This document shows positions 34,690 to 42,749 of a stretch of 64,000 bases of DNA, piece by piece (positions within the stretch are counted from its first letter, which is position 1; every line of letters starts with the position of its first letter). The stretch comes from CAZGCA01 sp964524145 (GTDB lineage: Bacteria; Hydrogenedentota; CAZGCA01), in assembly GCA_964524145.1 (NCBI GenBank), contig CAZGCA010000002.1, positions 1 through 64,000 on the forward strand, read 5' to 3'. A model generated the notes under the pieces. That model was not told the origin of the DNA. It ran no database searches and saw only the letters and a program-made list of their open reading frames with translations. The translations under genes were made by a program, and so were the position numbers.

Positions 34690-35802
34690 CTACTTATCAT
34701 CCGCACGTTTCAACAGCCACAACCCCACACCGCCCGTTGCCAGGTTGGGCAACCAGTTGGCCAGAACCGGTGTCACAGAGGTCAGCTCGACCCAGGTCTG
34801 ACCCACAAGAATCAACGCATAGTAGCAGAGGATTATCAGGCACGCCACCGATACGCCGTACGAGCGGCCCGATCGAAGGGCCTTGGCTCCCAAGGGCGCA
34901 GCGATCAGTGTAAGCGCTATACACGCGAACGGCAGCGATAGTCTTTCGCCAAACTCGTTCCGCAGGTTGCTGAGACGCCGTGCGCTCAAGCTCGGGTCCC
35001 TGGCTCGCGCGAGCAACTCGCGCAACCCCATCTCTTTCGGCCTCCTGTTCTTCTCTTCAAGCCGCTCCTTTGCGTCGAGCAGGTTTCCCAAGATGGCTTG
35101 TTCCAGCGGCGCTTCCGCGACCTCGAACCGGGTCTTGGTGCGCTCGCGGTACCGGTGCATCTCGCAGTCGTGCAGCCTCAACATCATACCCATTCCCTGC
35201 TCGTCATCAACGAACTCACCACGCTTTGCGCTCAGCCAGATAGAATCCTCCCCGTCCTCCAACTGCACCACCTCTATGTCGTGCAGCGTTCCGTCATCAT
35301 CCTTTGACCCTATACGAACGCGCATATCTTTGAAGTGATCAACCCACCTGCCGACCGGCAGCAGCGTCTCCGGACGGCGCAACGCCATCTCGAGCAGGAG
35401 AAGCTTCGCCTCGCGTACCGCCCACGGCGTGCCCATATCCGCGAGAAAGAACGTCACGCCGCTTAACAAAACGCTGACTACTATAAGCGGTGCCACAAGC
35501 TGCCGCAACGCTATCCCTGCCGCTCTCATCGCAAGGATTTCGCCATCGCGCGACAACCTGCCAAAAGACAACAGCAGCGCGAAGAGGTACGCCGCAGGAA
35601 ACAAATACGGTGCAACAGGCGGGATGCTCAAGAAGAAGAACCTGGCGAAGTCCGTAACCTTGACTCCGCTTGCCAGAAGGTCGTCCGCCCTGTCGTAGAC
35701 TTGACGCAGCACAAACACAAATGCAAGCAGGCCAAATCCGACTGCAATCGGCCACAACAGCTCACGCAGTATGTATTTGTGCAGTATCTTCATCTTCGCC
35801 AT
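34690..35802 (-). CDS. lptF: Lipopolysaccharide export permease LptF-like
   Basis: A 370-aa YjgP/YjgQ-family permease with the typical start ILHKYILRELLWPIAVGFGLLAFVFVLRQ, helices to about residue 120, a periplasmic jellyroll (150-265) and the terminal helices with LSLPFACIALTLIAAPLGAKALRSGRS. It is the first gene of the 11-gene envelope operon and has its own promoter with a perfect -10 about 40 bases upstream. Its presence implies an asymmetric outer membrane with LPS or a similar lipid. The jellyroll insert between residues 215 and 240 is rather acidic and charged. Confidence 0.88.
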   Translation of the reverse strand: MAKMKILHKYILRELLWPIAVGFGLLAFVFVLRQVYDRADDLLASGVKVTDFARFFFLSIPPVAPYLFPAAYLFALLLSFGRLSRDGEILAMRAAGIALRQLVAPLIVVSVLLSGVTFFLADMGTPWAVREAKLLLLEMALRRPETLLPVGRWVDHFKDMRVRIGSKDDDGTLHDIEVVQLEDGEDSIWLSAKRGEFVDDEQGMGMMLRLHDCEMHRYRERTKTRFEVAEAPLEQAILGNLLDAKERLEEKNRRPKEMGLRELLARARDPSLSARRLSNLRNEFGERLSLPFACIALTLIAAPLGAKALRSGRSYGVSVACLIILCYYALILVGQTWVELTSVTPVLANWLPNLATGGVGLWLLKRADDK

Positions 35803-35840
35803 CGAGGCATCAGCCGTCTTCTCCGCCGTTTTCGCACACT

Positions 35841-35875
35841 ATTATACTCTATCTCCCCAATCGTCATAAATAGGG
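35841..35875 (-). promoter_or_regulatory. Promoter of the lptF-led envelope operon
   Basis: A perfect TATAAT lies on the minus strand at 35841-35846. A 17-base spacer upstream of it leads to a poor -35 (TTATGA), so an activator or another -35 contact may be needed. Confidence 0.6.
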
Positions 35876-36147
35876 TTCCACGTGAAATTCGGGAGGAAAC
35901 GAAACGCCCTCAGGCACCAGGGCTATGCACGCAAAGTTGCGCGACTGACCGAATGCACACCGAGCAGACCGTAAAACCGTTCTGAACAGATGAGATCAAT
36001 ACAGGTTGCACCCCCGTCACCGTCCGCGCGATTCGTGTCTTTGCAGTGTTGAAATAACCGAAAACTCGGAGGGTATGCGAACATGAGGGGACAGCAACAC
36101 ATACTCTTTCGAGGGACAAGCCGACCGCTTACAAGACAACACACCTC

Positions 36148-36176
36148 TCATTCTGAGCGAAGCGGAGAGGGGTCTC
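36148..36176. repeat. Fragment of a TCATTCTGAGCGAAGCG-type dispersed repeat
   Basis: The sequence TCATTCTGAGCGAAGCGGAG is one that I recall as a scattered repeat in many unrelated bacterial genomes. A single copy is visible in this window. Confidence 0.35.
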
Positions 36177-36263
36177 TCCCACCCGCACAGTACCGAGAAA
36201 AACTACTGCGCTCAGAACGACGTGCAGCCGGACTGTTATTGTCCTGAAAGCGCCAAGACACCC

Positions 36264-36545
36264 CTATTCGACGGGTTGAAACATCTCCTTGAGCGCTTTG
36301 GCAGGTTTGAACTTGACGGTTGCCGACGGTTTCAGCTGGATCCGTTCGCCGGTGCGCGGGTTGACGCCCATACGACTCTTTCTGTGTTTGACTTCGAGCG
36401 TCCCGAACCCCACGATGCCGACGCTGCCGTCCGCCTTCAGGCCGTCGCGCATCGAGTCCAGAACGGCGGCAAGGGCGCGTTCCGCGTCAGCCCGAGAGCT
36501 CCCGGTCTTCGCAACCATCGCATCCAACAGTTGAGCCTTGTTCAT
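36264..36545 (-). CDS. hup: HU/IHF-family DNA-binding protein
   Basis: A 93-aa histone-like protein preceded by AAGGAGG. It shows the HU fold in full: helical N terminus (MNKAQLLDAMVAKTGSSRADAERALAAVL), VGIVGFGTLEVKHRKSR, and the DNA-bending arm GVNPRTGERIQL with its intercalating proline, ending in VKFKPAKALKEMF. It compacts and bends DNA as a dimer. It is transcribed alone, leftward, from a likely promoter at 36583-36612. Confidence 0.95.
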   Translation of the reverse strand: MNKAQLLDAMVAKTGSSRADAERALAAVLDSMRDGLKADGSVGIVGFGTLEVKHRKSRMGVNPRTGERIQLKPSATVKFKPAKALKEMFQPVE

Positions 36546-36582
36546 TGATCCCTCCTTTCAGCCACCCAAAAAGCAGACAAAA

Positions 36583-36612
36583 ACCTAGAGAAACTCTTGC
36601 TTTCTCTGTCAA
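36583..36612 (-). promoter_or_regulatory. Probable HU promoter
   Basis: A consensus TTGACA sits at 36607-36612 on the minus strand. The -10 is uncertain: TCTAGG with 17 bases or TAGGTT with 19 bases. Confidence 0.45.
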
Positions 36613-36708
36613 GTCCCGATGCGTACTTTACCACGCCAGCGGGCTATTGTCAAGGATGACGTTGCCCCCGAGCCTGTCCCGACTCGTCGACAACAGGTCA
36701 TACCATCC

Positions 36709-37605
36709 CTACGCCAGCGGCGCAATCTGTGCCACGCTCTCCAATTCGCGCCACCCGATCAACGATATCCCAAGCACGTCGATGAGTTTCCTGATTTGGT
36801 CGCTCGTGAACAACTTGTAGTCGGTGTCTCGTTCCCGGGCCATGTCGCCGACGGCTTTCAGTTCCGCGTCCTCGACCCCGCAATGGATGATCAACTGCGT
36901 CACTCCCGGCCCGAGCGACTCGATCATCTCGGTGTACGCGCCCTCTGGATCGTCGACTTGTGAATAGTCGAGAGCGAGAAGAGAATCGAGGAGGGGAAAT
37001 CCCAACGATTCCATCATCTCGGCAAACGAATCCGGAAACGCCTCCGGGGCAACCCCGAACCGCTCGAGCAGTTCGGGCGACGGCCTCACTACCATCAAGG
37101 GGAGCGAGAACTCTCGTGCCAGCCTGACATATACCTCGAAGAGATCCGTCCTCGAATAGACGCTGCCCATGTGGGTGTCGATATGTGTCGGTTTGACACC
37201 GAACTCCAACGCACGCTGTATCTGTGCGCGCAACTCCTTCTCGGCGTCTTCGGCCGTGATATGGTCGGCCACATCCGGCGTGTCCTTCCAGAGATACCCC
37301 TGTGCGTCAACGAGGCCCGGCACCTCGGACCGGGGCAACACGGGACCCCACCTGTAATGCTCCCATTCGGATGTCAGCGTGAGATGGATGCCGAAATCCG
37401 CATCGGGATGCGTGCTCGCGTACTCGGCAATCTCAGGAAACCACGGGCACGGCACGAGGATGCTCGCGGAGGTTACGACACCCGACTCCATCGCGGCAAC
37501 AGTGGACATGTTGACCGAGTGGCACATGCCTGCATCGTCAGCGTGGATGATGAGCAGCTTGTCCTCTGGACCGTAGCCAAGTTTCTGTGTCAGCGTCTCG
37601 CTCAA
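36709..37605 (-). CDS. ChbG/YdjC-family polysaccharide deacetylase-like hydrolase
   Basis: A 298-aa protein with a TTG start at 37605 backed by a strong GGAGG nine bases upstream. The metal and catalytic motifs of the family are visible: IIHADDAGM (Asp23/Asp24), FGIHLTLTSEW, and THIDTHMG. Relatives remove acetyl groups from N-acetylated disaccharides (ChbG) or act in hopanoid synthesis (HpnK). It is the last gene, 54 bases after the large UxaA-type subunit, in a unit that imports and dehydrates a sugar acid; an acetylated substrate could link the steps. Confidence 0.88.
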   Translation of the reverse strand: MSETLTQKLGYGPEDKLLIIHADDAGMCHSVNMSTVAAMESGVVTSASILVPCPWFPEIAEYASTHPDADFGIHLTLTSEWEHYRWGPVLPRSEVPGLVDAQGYLWKDTPDVADHITAEDAEKELRAQIQRALEFGVKPTHIDTHMGSVYSRTDLFEVYVRLAREFSLPLMVVRPSPELLERFGVAPEAFPDSFAEMMESLGFPLLDSLLALDYSQVDDPEGAYTEMIESLGPGVTQLIIHCGVEDAELKAVGDMARERDTDYKLFTSDQIRKLIDVLGISLIGWRELESVAQIAPLA

Positions 37606-37659
37606 CTCTTGTCGCCTCCGTCTTATTGAAATGCTAAGGGATCGTCAAGGATCCGCGAA

Positions 37660-38826
37660 CTAAAACGACTGGAACCTCTTCAAGATGCCAAACTGGCATT
37701 CGCCGTTGCGTTCGGCCTTCGTTTCCGCACCATTGGCCGTCTCGACTACACACTGGAATATCTCGCGACCAACCTCTTCAACCGAAGCATCGCCGTCGAG
37801 AATTCTTCCCGCGTTTATGTCAATATCGTCCCCCATCCTCCCGAACGTCGCGCTGTTACTCACCACTTTGATGACCGGTACCCCGGGGCACCCCGCCGGC
37901 GTGCCGCGCCCGGTCGTGAAGACGATTATCTGCGCACCTCCCGCGGCCATACCGGTATCGGACTCGATGTCGTATCCCGGCGTATCCATCACAACGAGCC
38001 CTTTCTGGGTGGGTTGTTCCGCGTAGTCTATCACCTCGTTGATCGGCGACGAGCCACCCTTGCAGATGCATCCGAGCGATTTCTCCTCAATAGTCGTCAG
38101 CCCGCCTTCTATATTGCCCGGCGCAAGTATCCGCTCGTCACCAAACAGCTGCCGCGCAACAACTTCCGTCTGTTTGACGATTCGAAGAACATCGTCGGCA
38201 ACTTGGGGCGTTTTGGCGCGTCCCGCAAGAATATGGTCGGCCCCGATCATCTCGGTGGTCTCGCTGAGAATGACCGTCGCGCCGTGCTCGACGAGCATGT
38301 CCGCAGCGACACCTACCGCAGGGTTCGCGCTGACACCGGAGAACGCGTCGCTTCCGCCGCATTCCAGTCCGACGACGAGCGACGACAGCCCCGCCTCGGC
38401 TTTCTCCGCCCTGGCCGATTCCTCCAACATGCCCCGCGCTATCTCAACACCCATCGCAGCGGTAGCCGCCACGCCGCGTTCTTGAACGATCAGGTGTTCC
38501 ACCGGTTTGCCTGATTCGGCTATCATCATTGCGACCAGAGCGGGCATCGCTGCCTCGCACCCGAGCCCGATAACCAACACCGAATGAACGTTCGGGTTTG
38601 TCCCCATCCCCGCCAGCGTCCGTACGGCAAGGCGCGCATCCAACATGCCGGTCCCGCACCCGCCGGAATGGGTTATGGGGACAACGCCGGGCACCTCGCG
38701 CGCGATCCGCGTTACCGCACCGTTTGCGCACCCTACTGTGGACAGGACGAGGACGTGGTTGCGAACACCGACAGAACCGTTGCTACGCGGGTATCCGTCA
38801 AACGCAGTCTGGCCGCGCTCTGTCAT
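37660..38826 (-). CDS. UxaA-type dehydratase/lyase, large (C-terminal) subunit
   Basis: A 388-aa protein matching the C-terminal domain of altronate/galactarate dehydratases and the large subunit of sulfolactate sulfo-lyase. Seen are GYPRSNGSVGVRNHVLVLSTVGCAN, THSGGCG, GLGCE, GLECGGSDAFSGVSANPAVG, SETTEMIGA and PGNIEGGLTTIEEKSLGC, which are the core motifs; several conserved Cys could ligate iron. Its ATG overlaps the TGA of the small-subunit gene (ATGA). Altronate, galactarate or a sulfo-sugar acid are all possible substrates; the split-gene form and the symporter do not decide. Confidence 0.87.
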   Translation of the reverse strand: MTERGQTAFDGYPRSNGSVGVRNHVLVLSTVGCANGAVTRIAREVPGVVPITHSGGCGTGMLDARLAVRTLAGMGTNPNVHSVLVIGLGCEAAMPALVAMMIAESGKPVEHLIVQERGVAATAAMGVEIARGMLEESARAEKAEAGLSSLVVGLECGGSDAFSGVSANPAVGVAADMLVEHGATVILSETTEMIGADHILAGRAKTPQVADDVLRIVKQTEVVARQLFGDERILAPGNIEGGLTTIEEKSLGCICKGGSSPINEVIDYAEQPTQKGLVVMDTPGYDIESDTGMAAGGAQIIVFTTGRGTPAGCPGVPVIKVVSNSATFGRMGDDIDINAGRILDGDASVEEVGREIFQCVVETANGAETKAERNGECQFGILKRFQSF

Positions 38827-39098
38827 TCCAGGTCCCCCATCCGCTGGGACCGCACATTATGCGTGTGAACCCAGGTGCCCGGCGCGATCGTCTCGGTAGC
38901 CGCCCCGATTTCCTCGCCGTAACGAAATACCGGTGTGCCGGCGTCTATCTGCTTGACCGCAACCTTGTGGCCGGCCTTTACCGGCTCGAGCGCCCGGACA
39001 CCTTTGCCGCCCTGCACGACGACTTCTTCTCCCGCACCGGCGTCCTTCAGCAGAACGGCGACATTATCCCTCTCATTGAGCTTCAACGCGTTGACCAT
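38823..39098 (-). CDS. UxaA-type dehydratase, small SAF-domain subunit
   Basis: This 91-aa protein starts at the ATG at 39098, eight bases past the symporter stop. It is a single SAF domain (KLNERDNVAVLLKDAGAGEEV..., ending GTWVHTHNVRS), equivalent to the N-terminal domain of altronate dehydratase or to SuyA, the small subunit of sulfolactate lyase. HTHN near the C terminus is the typical metal-proximal end. Its stop overlaps the start of the large subunit by four bases, which would keep the subunits in balance. A longer reading upstream runs through the symporter gene in another frame and should be ignored. Confidence 0.85.
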   Translation of the reverse strand: MVNALKLNERDNVAVLLKDAGAGEEVVVQGGKGVRALEPVKAGHKVAVKQIDAGTPVFRYGEEIGAATETIAPGTWVHTHNVRSQRMGDLE

Positions 39099-39106
39099 GG
39101 TGACAA

Positions 39107-40639
39107 TCAATCCGATCTCGAAGACGGCGCGCAGATTAGTCCATCGATCTCGTCCATTGGTTTCGGTCTCGTCAGGAACGTGACGACCACTCCTATCGCG
39201 CCGGCTACCACCAGACCGTACAGCGCCCGCATGAATCCATACCCTTCCGGCCCCACACCCTGACTGAACGGCGTAATGAGGAACGGCATCCGTATCGAGA
39301 TGCCAATCGCGATCATGCCGCCGAGTATCGTCCAGAAGGCAGCCGTCGGCGTATACCTGCGCCAGAACGCGCCCAACACCGCGGCAACCACGAGCGGTGG
39401 AGTGATCGCGCCGGTAAACGTAGCGTGCGCCTGGTAGACGGAGCCAAACCGCATGTAAACCGGCACCAGCAGTATCGCCGCCAGGCTCGCCGCAATAGCC
39501 GACCACCGGCCGACCGCAAGATAGTGTTTGTCCGAAGCGTCCCGCACGACATAAGGCTTCCAGACGTCTGTCACAGCGATTGCCGAGACAGCGTTTATCA
39601 GCGTGTCGGCGGTAGACATGAGCGCCGCCGTTAGAGCGGCTATGACAAACCCGAACAGGCCCGGGCCGCACAACGCCGACGCCACGGTCACGAATATCGC
39701 GTTCGGGTCGTGGTCTCCGGGAAGCAGCTCGCGGTTGACCATCGCGCGGCCGAGCCAGCCCGCGTTCGACACAACGATCGCCGCCAAGGGCATAAGTACG
39801 AGCACGACGACCGTCATAGCCTTGCGCGCGTCGCCCGCGCTTCTCGCCGAAAGGAACCTCAAGATCATACCCTGGTTGATCAGGTAGAACATCGTGGTGT
39901 TGGCCATACCGTCCTGCCAGAATATCCCCACGAAGCTGAACTTCGCCGGCTGGTTGAAGTCCGAGAACGTTCGCCGCATCGGCGGCTCTATCGCGTGCCA
40001 GAACGCAGAGAACCCGCCAAGGAAATGCAGCCCCAGCACGAACAACACCAACCCCGCCAGGAGAAGCAGAAACCCCTGCACGAGGTCCGTCATTATCACC
40101 GATATCTGGCCGCCCGCAGTGACGTATACCGCGCAGATCACGCCTATCAGCGCCGCCCACGAGAACACGCCGAGCTTGGGCACCAGCGAGTTCATCGCTA
40201 TGCCGAGCGTATAGAAGTTTATCCCGATATACCCAACGAGATAGACAAGAAGCACCAGCGTCGCCACAACACGCGTCTTCCTGTCGAATCGCCGCGAGAA
40301 GTATTCCGGAACGGACGTGACGCCGGAGAAGTATATTATCGGCAGCCAGCCGAACATGAAGATCGGCATTATAAACCAGTCGTTGAGGTAGGTTTGTGTC
40401 GAAGCGAACCCGTGCAGGTACGCTACCCTCGAGTACTTGATAAACGAATACGAACCGACCGTCGTGGCCACGCAGGACATCGATATCAGCCACCACGGGA
40501 AACGTTGGCCCGCGAGGAAGAAGTCCTTCGTGGTCTTCGTGCGGATACCGAATACGGTGCCAAACCCGAGGATGAGGAAGAAGTAGACTATGATTACGAT
40601 GTAATCGATGCTCGCTACTTCATGTGCGCCTTGCGGCAA
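39107..40639 (-). CDS. Sodium:solute symporter (SSS/SLC5 family)
   Basis: A 510-aa membrane protein with about 13 transmembrane helices and a TTG start five bases after GAGGAGG. Family traits include TKTTKDFFLAGQRFPWWLISMS near TM2, the sodium-site region SCVATTVGSYSFIKYSRVAY, GGQISVIMTDLVQGFLLLLAGL and ALTAALMSTADTLINAVSAI. It would take up a sugar, sugar acid or similar solute with Na+. It sits 21 bases after a 66-aa two-helix membrane protein and directly before the UxaA-type subunits, so a hexuronate-like or aldonate substrate is likely. Confidence 0.9.
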   Translation of the reverse strand: MPQGAHEVASIDYIVIIVYFFLILGFGTVFGIRTKTTKDFFLAGQRFPWWLISMSCVATTVGSYSFIKYSRVAYLHGFASTQTYLNDWFIMPIFMFGWLPIIYFSGVTSVPEYFSRRFDRKTRVVATLVLLVYLVGYIGINFYTLGIAMNSLVPKLGVFSWAALIGVICAVYVTAGGQISVIMTDLVQGFLLLLAGLVLFVLGLHFLGGFSAFWHAIEPPMRRTFSDFNQPAKFSFVGIFWQDGMANTTMFYLINQGMILRFLSARSAGDARKAMTVVVLVLMPLAAIVVSNAGWLGRAMVNRELLPGDHDPNAIFVTVASALCGPGLFGFVIAALTAALMSTADTLINAVSAIAVTDVWKPYVVRDASDKHYLAVGRWSAIAASLAAILLVPVYMRFGSVYQAHATFTGAITPPLVVAAVLGAFWRRYTPTAAFWTILGGMIAIGISIRMPFLITPFSQGVGPEGYGFMRALYGLVVAGAIGVVVTFLTRPKPMDEIDGLICAPSSRSD

Positions 40640-40660
40640 TTTGTCCTCCTCGCCAAACGC

Positions 40661-40861
40661 CTATATGTGCGGTGCTATGAACTGGAAGAAGACGTGCAAA
40701 CACAGGTAGAGCACGAACCCGCCGATCAGCAACACGAGCCAGCGTTTACCGCTGCTCGTTTTCAGGTCGAGTGTGCGCGCCCTGATCGCCAGCACCAATC
40801 CCACAACAAACAGGATGCCGCCTACCCCGAATTGGTAGACGACAGGAACTAATTCCTTCAC
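40661..40861 (-). CDS. Small two-helix membrane protein, symporter companion
   Basis: A 66-aa protein from a GTG at 40861, six bases after GGGAGG (the GTG three bases upstream is also possible). It has two transmembrane segments (VYQFGVGGILFVVGLVLAI and RWLVLLIGGFVLYLCLHVFFQF) joined by a basic loop. It is the first gene of the symporter operon. Small partner subunits of SSS-type carriers are known in other lineages, so this is a reasonable companion; no family name is assigned. Confidence 0.65.
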   Translation of the reverse strand: MKELVPVVYQFGVGGILFVVGLVLAIRARTLDLKTSSGKRWLVLLIGGFVLYLCLHVFFQFIAPHI

Positions 40862-40894
40862 CACGTACCTCCCAACTGCACGTTTGCCGCACGC

Positions 40895-40923
40895 AGTATA
40901 CCACCAGCACGTTCGCAGCGCAA
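40895..40923 (-). promoter_or_regulatory. Promoter of the symporter/dehydratase operon
   Basis: TTGCGC (40918-40923), a 17-base spacer and TATACT (40895-40900) on the minus strand, about 34 bases before the GTG at 40861. Confidence 0.6.
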
Positions 40924-40969
40924 GGTGGATCGATGGCATTGGGATTGTGGCTGTTCTTTGGAGACTTGA

Positions 40970-41050
40970 GCCCCGCTCGGGGCGAAGGCACGTAGCCTGG
41001 GGTTGCGCGTGCTCGAACGGTGTTGCACACCCGCGCCACCCCAGGCTACC
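40970..41050 (-). repeat. REP-like double hairpin, copy 3 (reverse orientation)
   Basis: Stem 1 is ACCCCAGGCTAC (41038-41049) with GTAGCCTGGGGT (40992-41003), 12 bp perfect. The spacer GTGCCTTC leads to stem 2, GCCCC-GAGC-GGGGC (40970-40983). It follows the 41154 gene and might also end its transcript. Confidence 0.7.
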
Positions 41051-41153
41051 TGCCTGTGCTCCTCCAGACCATCCGGTCGACTACAAGCACGTGCAGGAAT
41101 GCGCGCACCCGGGCGTCACCACAATACGTGGCCGCGTTCATGAACCGGAGCAC

Positions 41154-41714
41154 TCAGTCTTCTGCTCCCGGCGCAAGACGTATCTCGATCGTCTCGAGAC
41201 ACTTGACGCTTCTGCCGACGTACTTGTCAGCAGGGAAGAAGAGCCGGAACTGCCCCTCGTCTGGGGGCAGCGGTTTGCCGTCCTTCTTGACCGCCACCAT
41301 TGCGCGGTCTCCGCCCGCAGTCATTCTGAGCCCCGGCCAGGACTCGATGACCTGGTAGCCGTCCGTACCTCTGAAAACGACATAAAGGTTCTCTTGCTTG
41401 TAATCGCTCAGAGCAAGGGCGGCTTTCGCTTTCTGCAGAATGTTCTTCAGTCGGACGCCCTCGTAGTCGAAGATGCCGATGAACCCGACGTTCTCGCCGA
41501 CACAGATGCATTCCTTCTCCTCGGCCCGCAGCATTCTGCTCATGTCGTCCATTGACAGTTTCACGGTGGAACCGTCGACGTCCACAATGGTAATCGAGTC
41601 GGACGGCCGTTCCGGGTCTTTCCCCGGAGCTTCCGACGCAACCCACATGAACAGCACCAAAACGACCGCCAGCGCTGTTCCCCAACGTAACGATCTTGCA
41701 GCGAATCTCAACAT
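41154..41714 (-). CDS. Secreted molybdopterin-binding-fold protein
   Basis: This 186-aa protein starts at the ATG at 41714, after AAAGGAGG. A signal/anchor (WGTALAVVLVLFMWVASEAPG) is followed by a domain resembling the sulfite-oxidase-type molybdopterin-binding fold: FDYEGVRLKNILQKAKA, LYVVFRGTDGYQVIES, RMTAGGDRAMVAVKKDGKPL, and VGRSVKCLETIEI. One Cys pair lies at KECICVGENVG. It is too short to be a full molybdoenzyme and may bind the cofactor or be only structural. It is downstream of the prepilin-type gene, 65 bases away, presumably in the same transcript. Confidence 0.65.
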   Translation of the reverse strand: MLRFAARSLRWGTALAVVLVLFMWVASEAPGKDPERPSDSITIVDVDGSTVKLSMDDMSRMLRAEEKECICVGENVGFIGIFDYEGVRLKNILQKAKAALALSDYKQENLYVVFRGTDGYQVIESWPGLRMTAGGDRAMVAVKKDGKPLPPDEGQFRLFFPADKYVGRSVKCLETIEIRLAPGAED

Positions 41715-41779
41715 CTTTCCTGCCTCCTTTGACGTTCCATAATCCGCAGTGATGGAATTCGCACTCACATAACAGGCGA

Positions 41780-42634
41780 TCATCTATCCGTCAACTTGCC
41801 TGCAAACGACGATGTGCACGGGTATTCGGCCGGGTATTTGAGAAACTCGACGTGCCCGTCCATGTACAGGCAGTTCACGCCGCCGGGCGAGTGGTTAAAC
41901 TGGTTCTGGCTCGAGGGGTTCGTGGCGATCATATCCCACATGACGGCAACGTTGCTCTGGGACACAGCGGAAGCGGCGGGGTTGTTGATGTCGGTGATAA
42001 GGAACCGTTCAATACCTTCACGCAACCGGTAGAGTGTGTTGCCGCCCGCGTTGCCCGACCCCGGATCTACCTCCGACAGATCGATGTCGCTCAACACGAA
42101 CCATTCGGGCATCTGCTTGAACTCGTTTCTTGCGTCTTTATACGCGCGCTTGTATGCACCGTACTCATCGTCTCGCATGGTCACCCACCCGAGGTATATG
42201 TACGAGTAGTCCTGCAGGTGGTAGGGCACTTCCCATGAGGACGACTCGATCAGGCCGCGAACGGTCTCGCGGGGAGTGTCCGTGTCGGGGTCCGAGGGAC
42301 AGAAGATGATCTCGTAGTCCGAAAGGTATTCCGGATACACTGCGGGACCCCAGAAGAACGTCGTCGCTCGTTGCTCCGTGCCGTCTGCAGCAGTGTACCC
42401 CCGATGAATCTGAGGAAATACGCCGGACCACTCGTTGGCGTACATCTTGAAACACAGCCCGAGCTGTTTCAGGTTGTTCTGGCACGACGCTCGCCGAGCC
42501 GCCTCCCTGGCTCTGGCAAGTGCAGGCAACAGAATCGCTGCCAGGATCCCGATGATCGCGATTACCACCAATAGCTCGATCAACGTGAACCCTCCGCAGA
42601 GTCTTTCCGTACCTGTTCGTGTAGCCTTTGACAT
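41780..42634 (-). CDS. Prepilin-type N-terminal methylation protein (DUF1559-like)
   Basis: A 284-aa protein with AGAGGAG before its ATG. The class III prepilin signal GGFTLIELLVVIAIIGILAAILLPAL is clear (cleavage after Gly15, Phe methylated). ARAREAARRASCQNNLKQLGLCFKMYANEW follows, which is the signature of the large DUF1559/type II-secretion pseudopilin-like family of Planctomycetes and relatives, as is the C-terminal CLYMDGHVEFLKYP. Its function is unknown; it may form part of a secretion or surface filament. It has a long leader containing a 9-codon ORF and a strong promoter about 250 bases upstream. Confidence 0.9.
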   Translation of the reverse strand: MSKATRTGTERLCGGFTLIELLVVIAIIGILAAILLPALARAREAARRASCQNNLKQLGLCFKMYANEWSGVFPQIHRGYTAADGTEQRATTFFWGPAVYPEYLSDYEIIFCPSDPDTDTPRETVRGLIESSSWEVPYHLQDYSYIYLGWVTMRDDEYGAYKRAYKDARNEFKQMPEWFVLSDIDLSEVDPGSGNAGGNTLYRLREGIERFLITDINNPAASAVSQSNVAVMWDMIATNPSSQNQFNHSPGGVNCLYMDGHVEFLKYPAEYPCTSSFAGKLTDR

Positions 42635-42719
42635 ACCACACTCCTCTTATTACGTTCCGTGGAACGGAATGTCCAAAAGAAATGGTCCCGAATCTGAGAT
42701 GCGGCGCTGCTGAACGGGG

Positions 42720-42749
42720 CTATGGGATGCCGGACGTGTGGGTAGACAT
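42720..42749 (-). CDS. Nine-codon leader ORF (MSTHTSGIP) before the prepilin gene
   Basis: An ATG at 42749 has a near-perfect ribosome site GGAAAGGAGG nine bases upstream and encodes only MSTHTSGIP before TAG. It lies 85 bases before the prepilin start, and a small hairpin CGTTCC-AC-GGAACG lies between. The site is as strong as that of any gene here, so translation is likely; a regulatory role by attenuation or coupling is inferred. Confidence 0.55.
   Translation of the reverse strand: MSTHTSGIP

Larger units (their letters stand above)
35803..36263. other. Intergenic region between lptF promoter and HU gene
   Basis: Besides the lptF promoter, the only recognisable item is a dispersed-repeat fragment TCATTCTGAGCGAAGCGGAG at 36148-36167. 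No gene is supported. Confidence 0.5.

Noticed and set aside
39099..40496. Long frame upstream of the SAF subunit, through the symporter gene
   Set aside because: Only the last 91 codons show a domain; the rest is the antiparallel-composition shadow of the SSS symporter, whose 13 helices are unmistakable.
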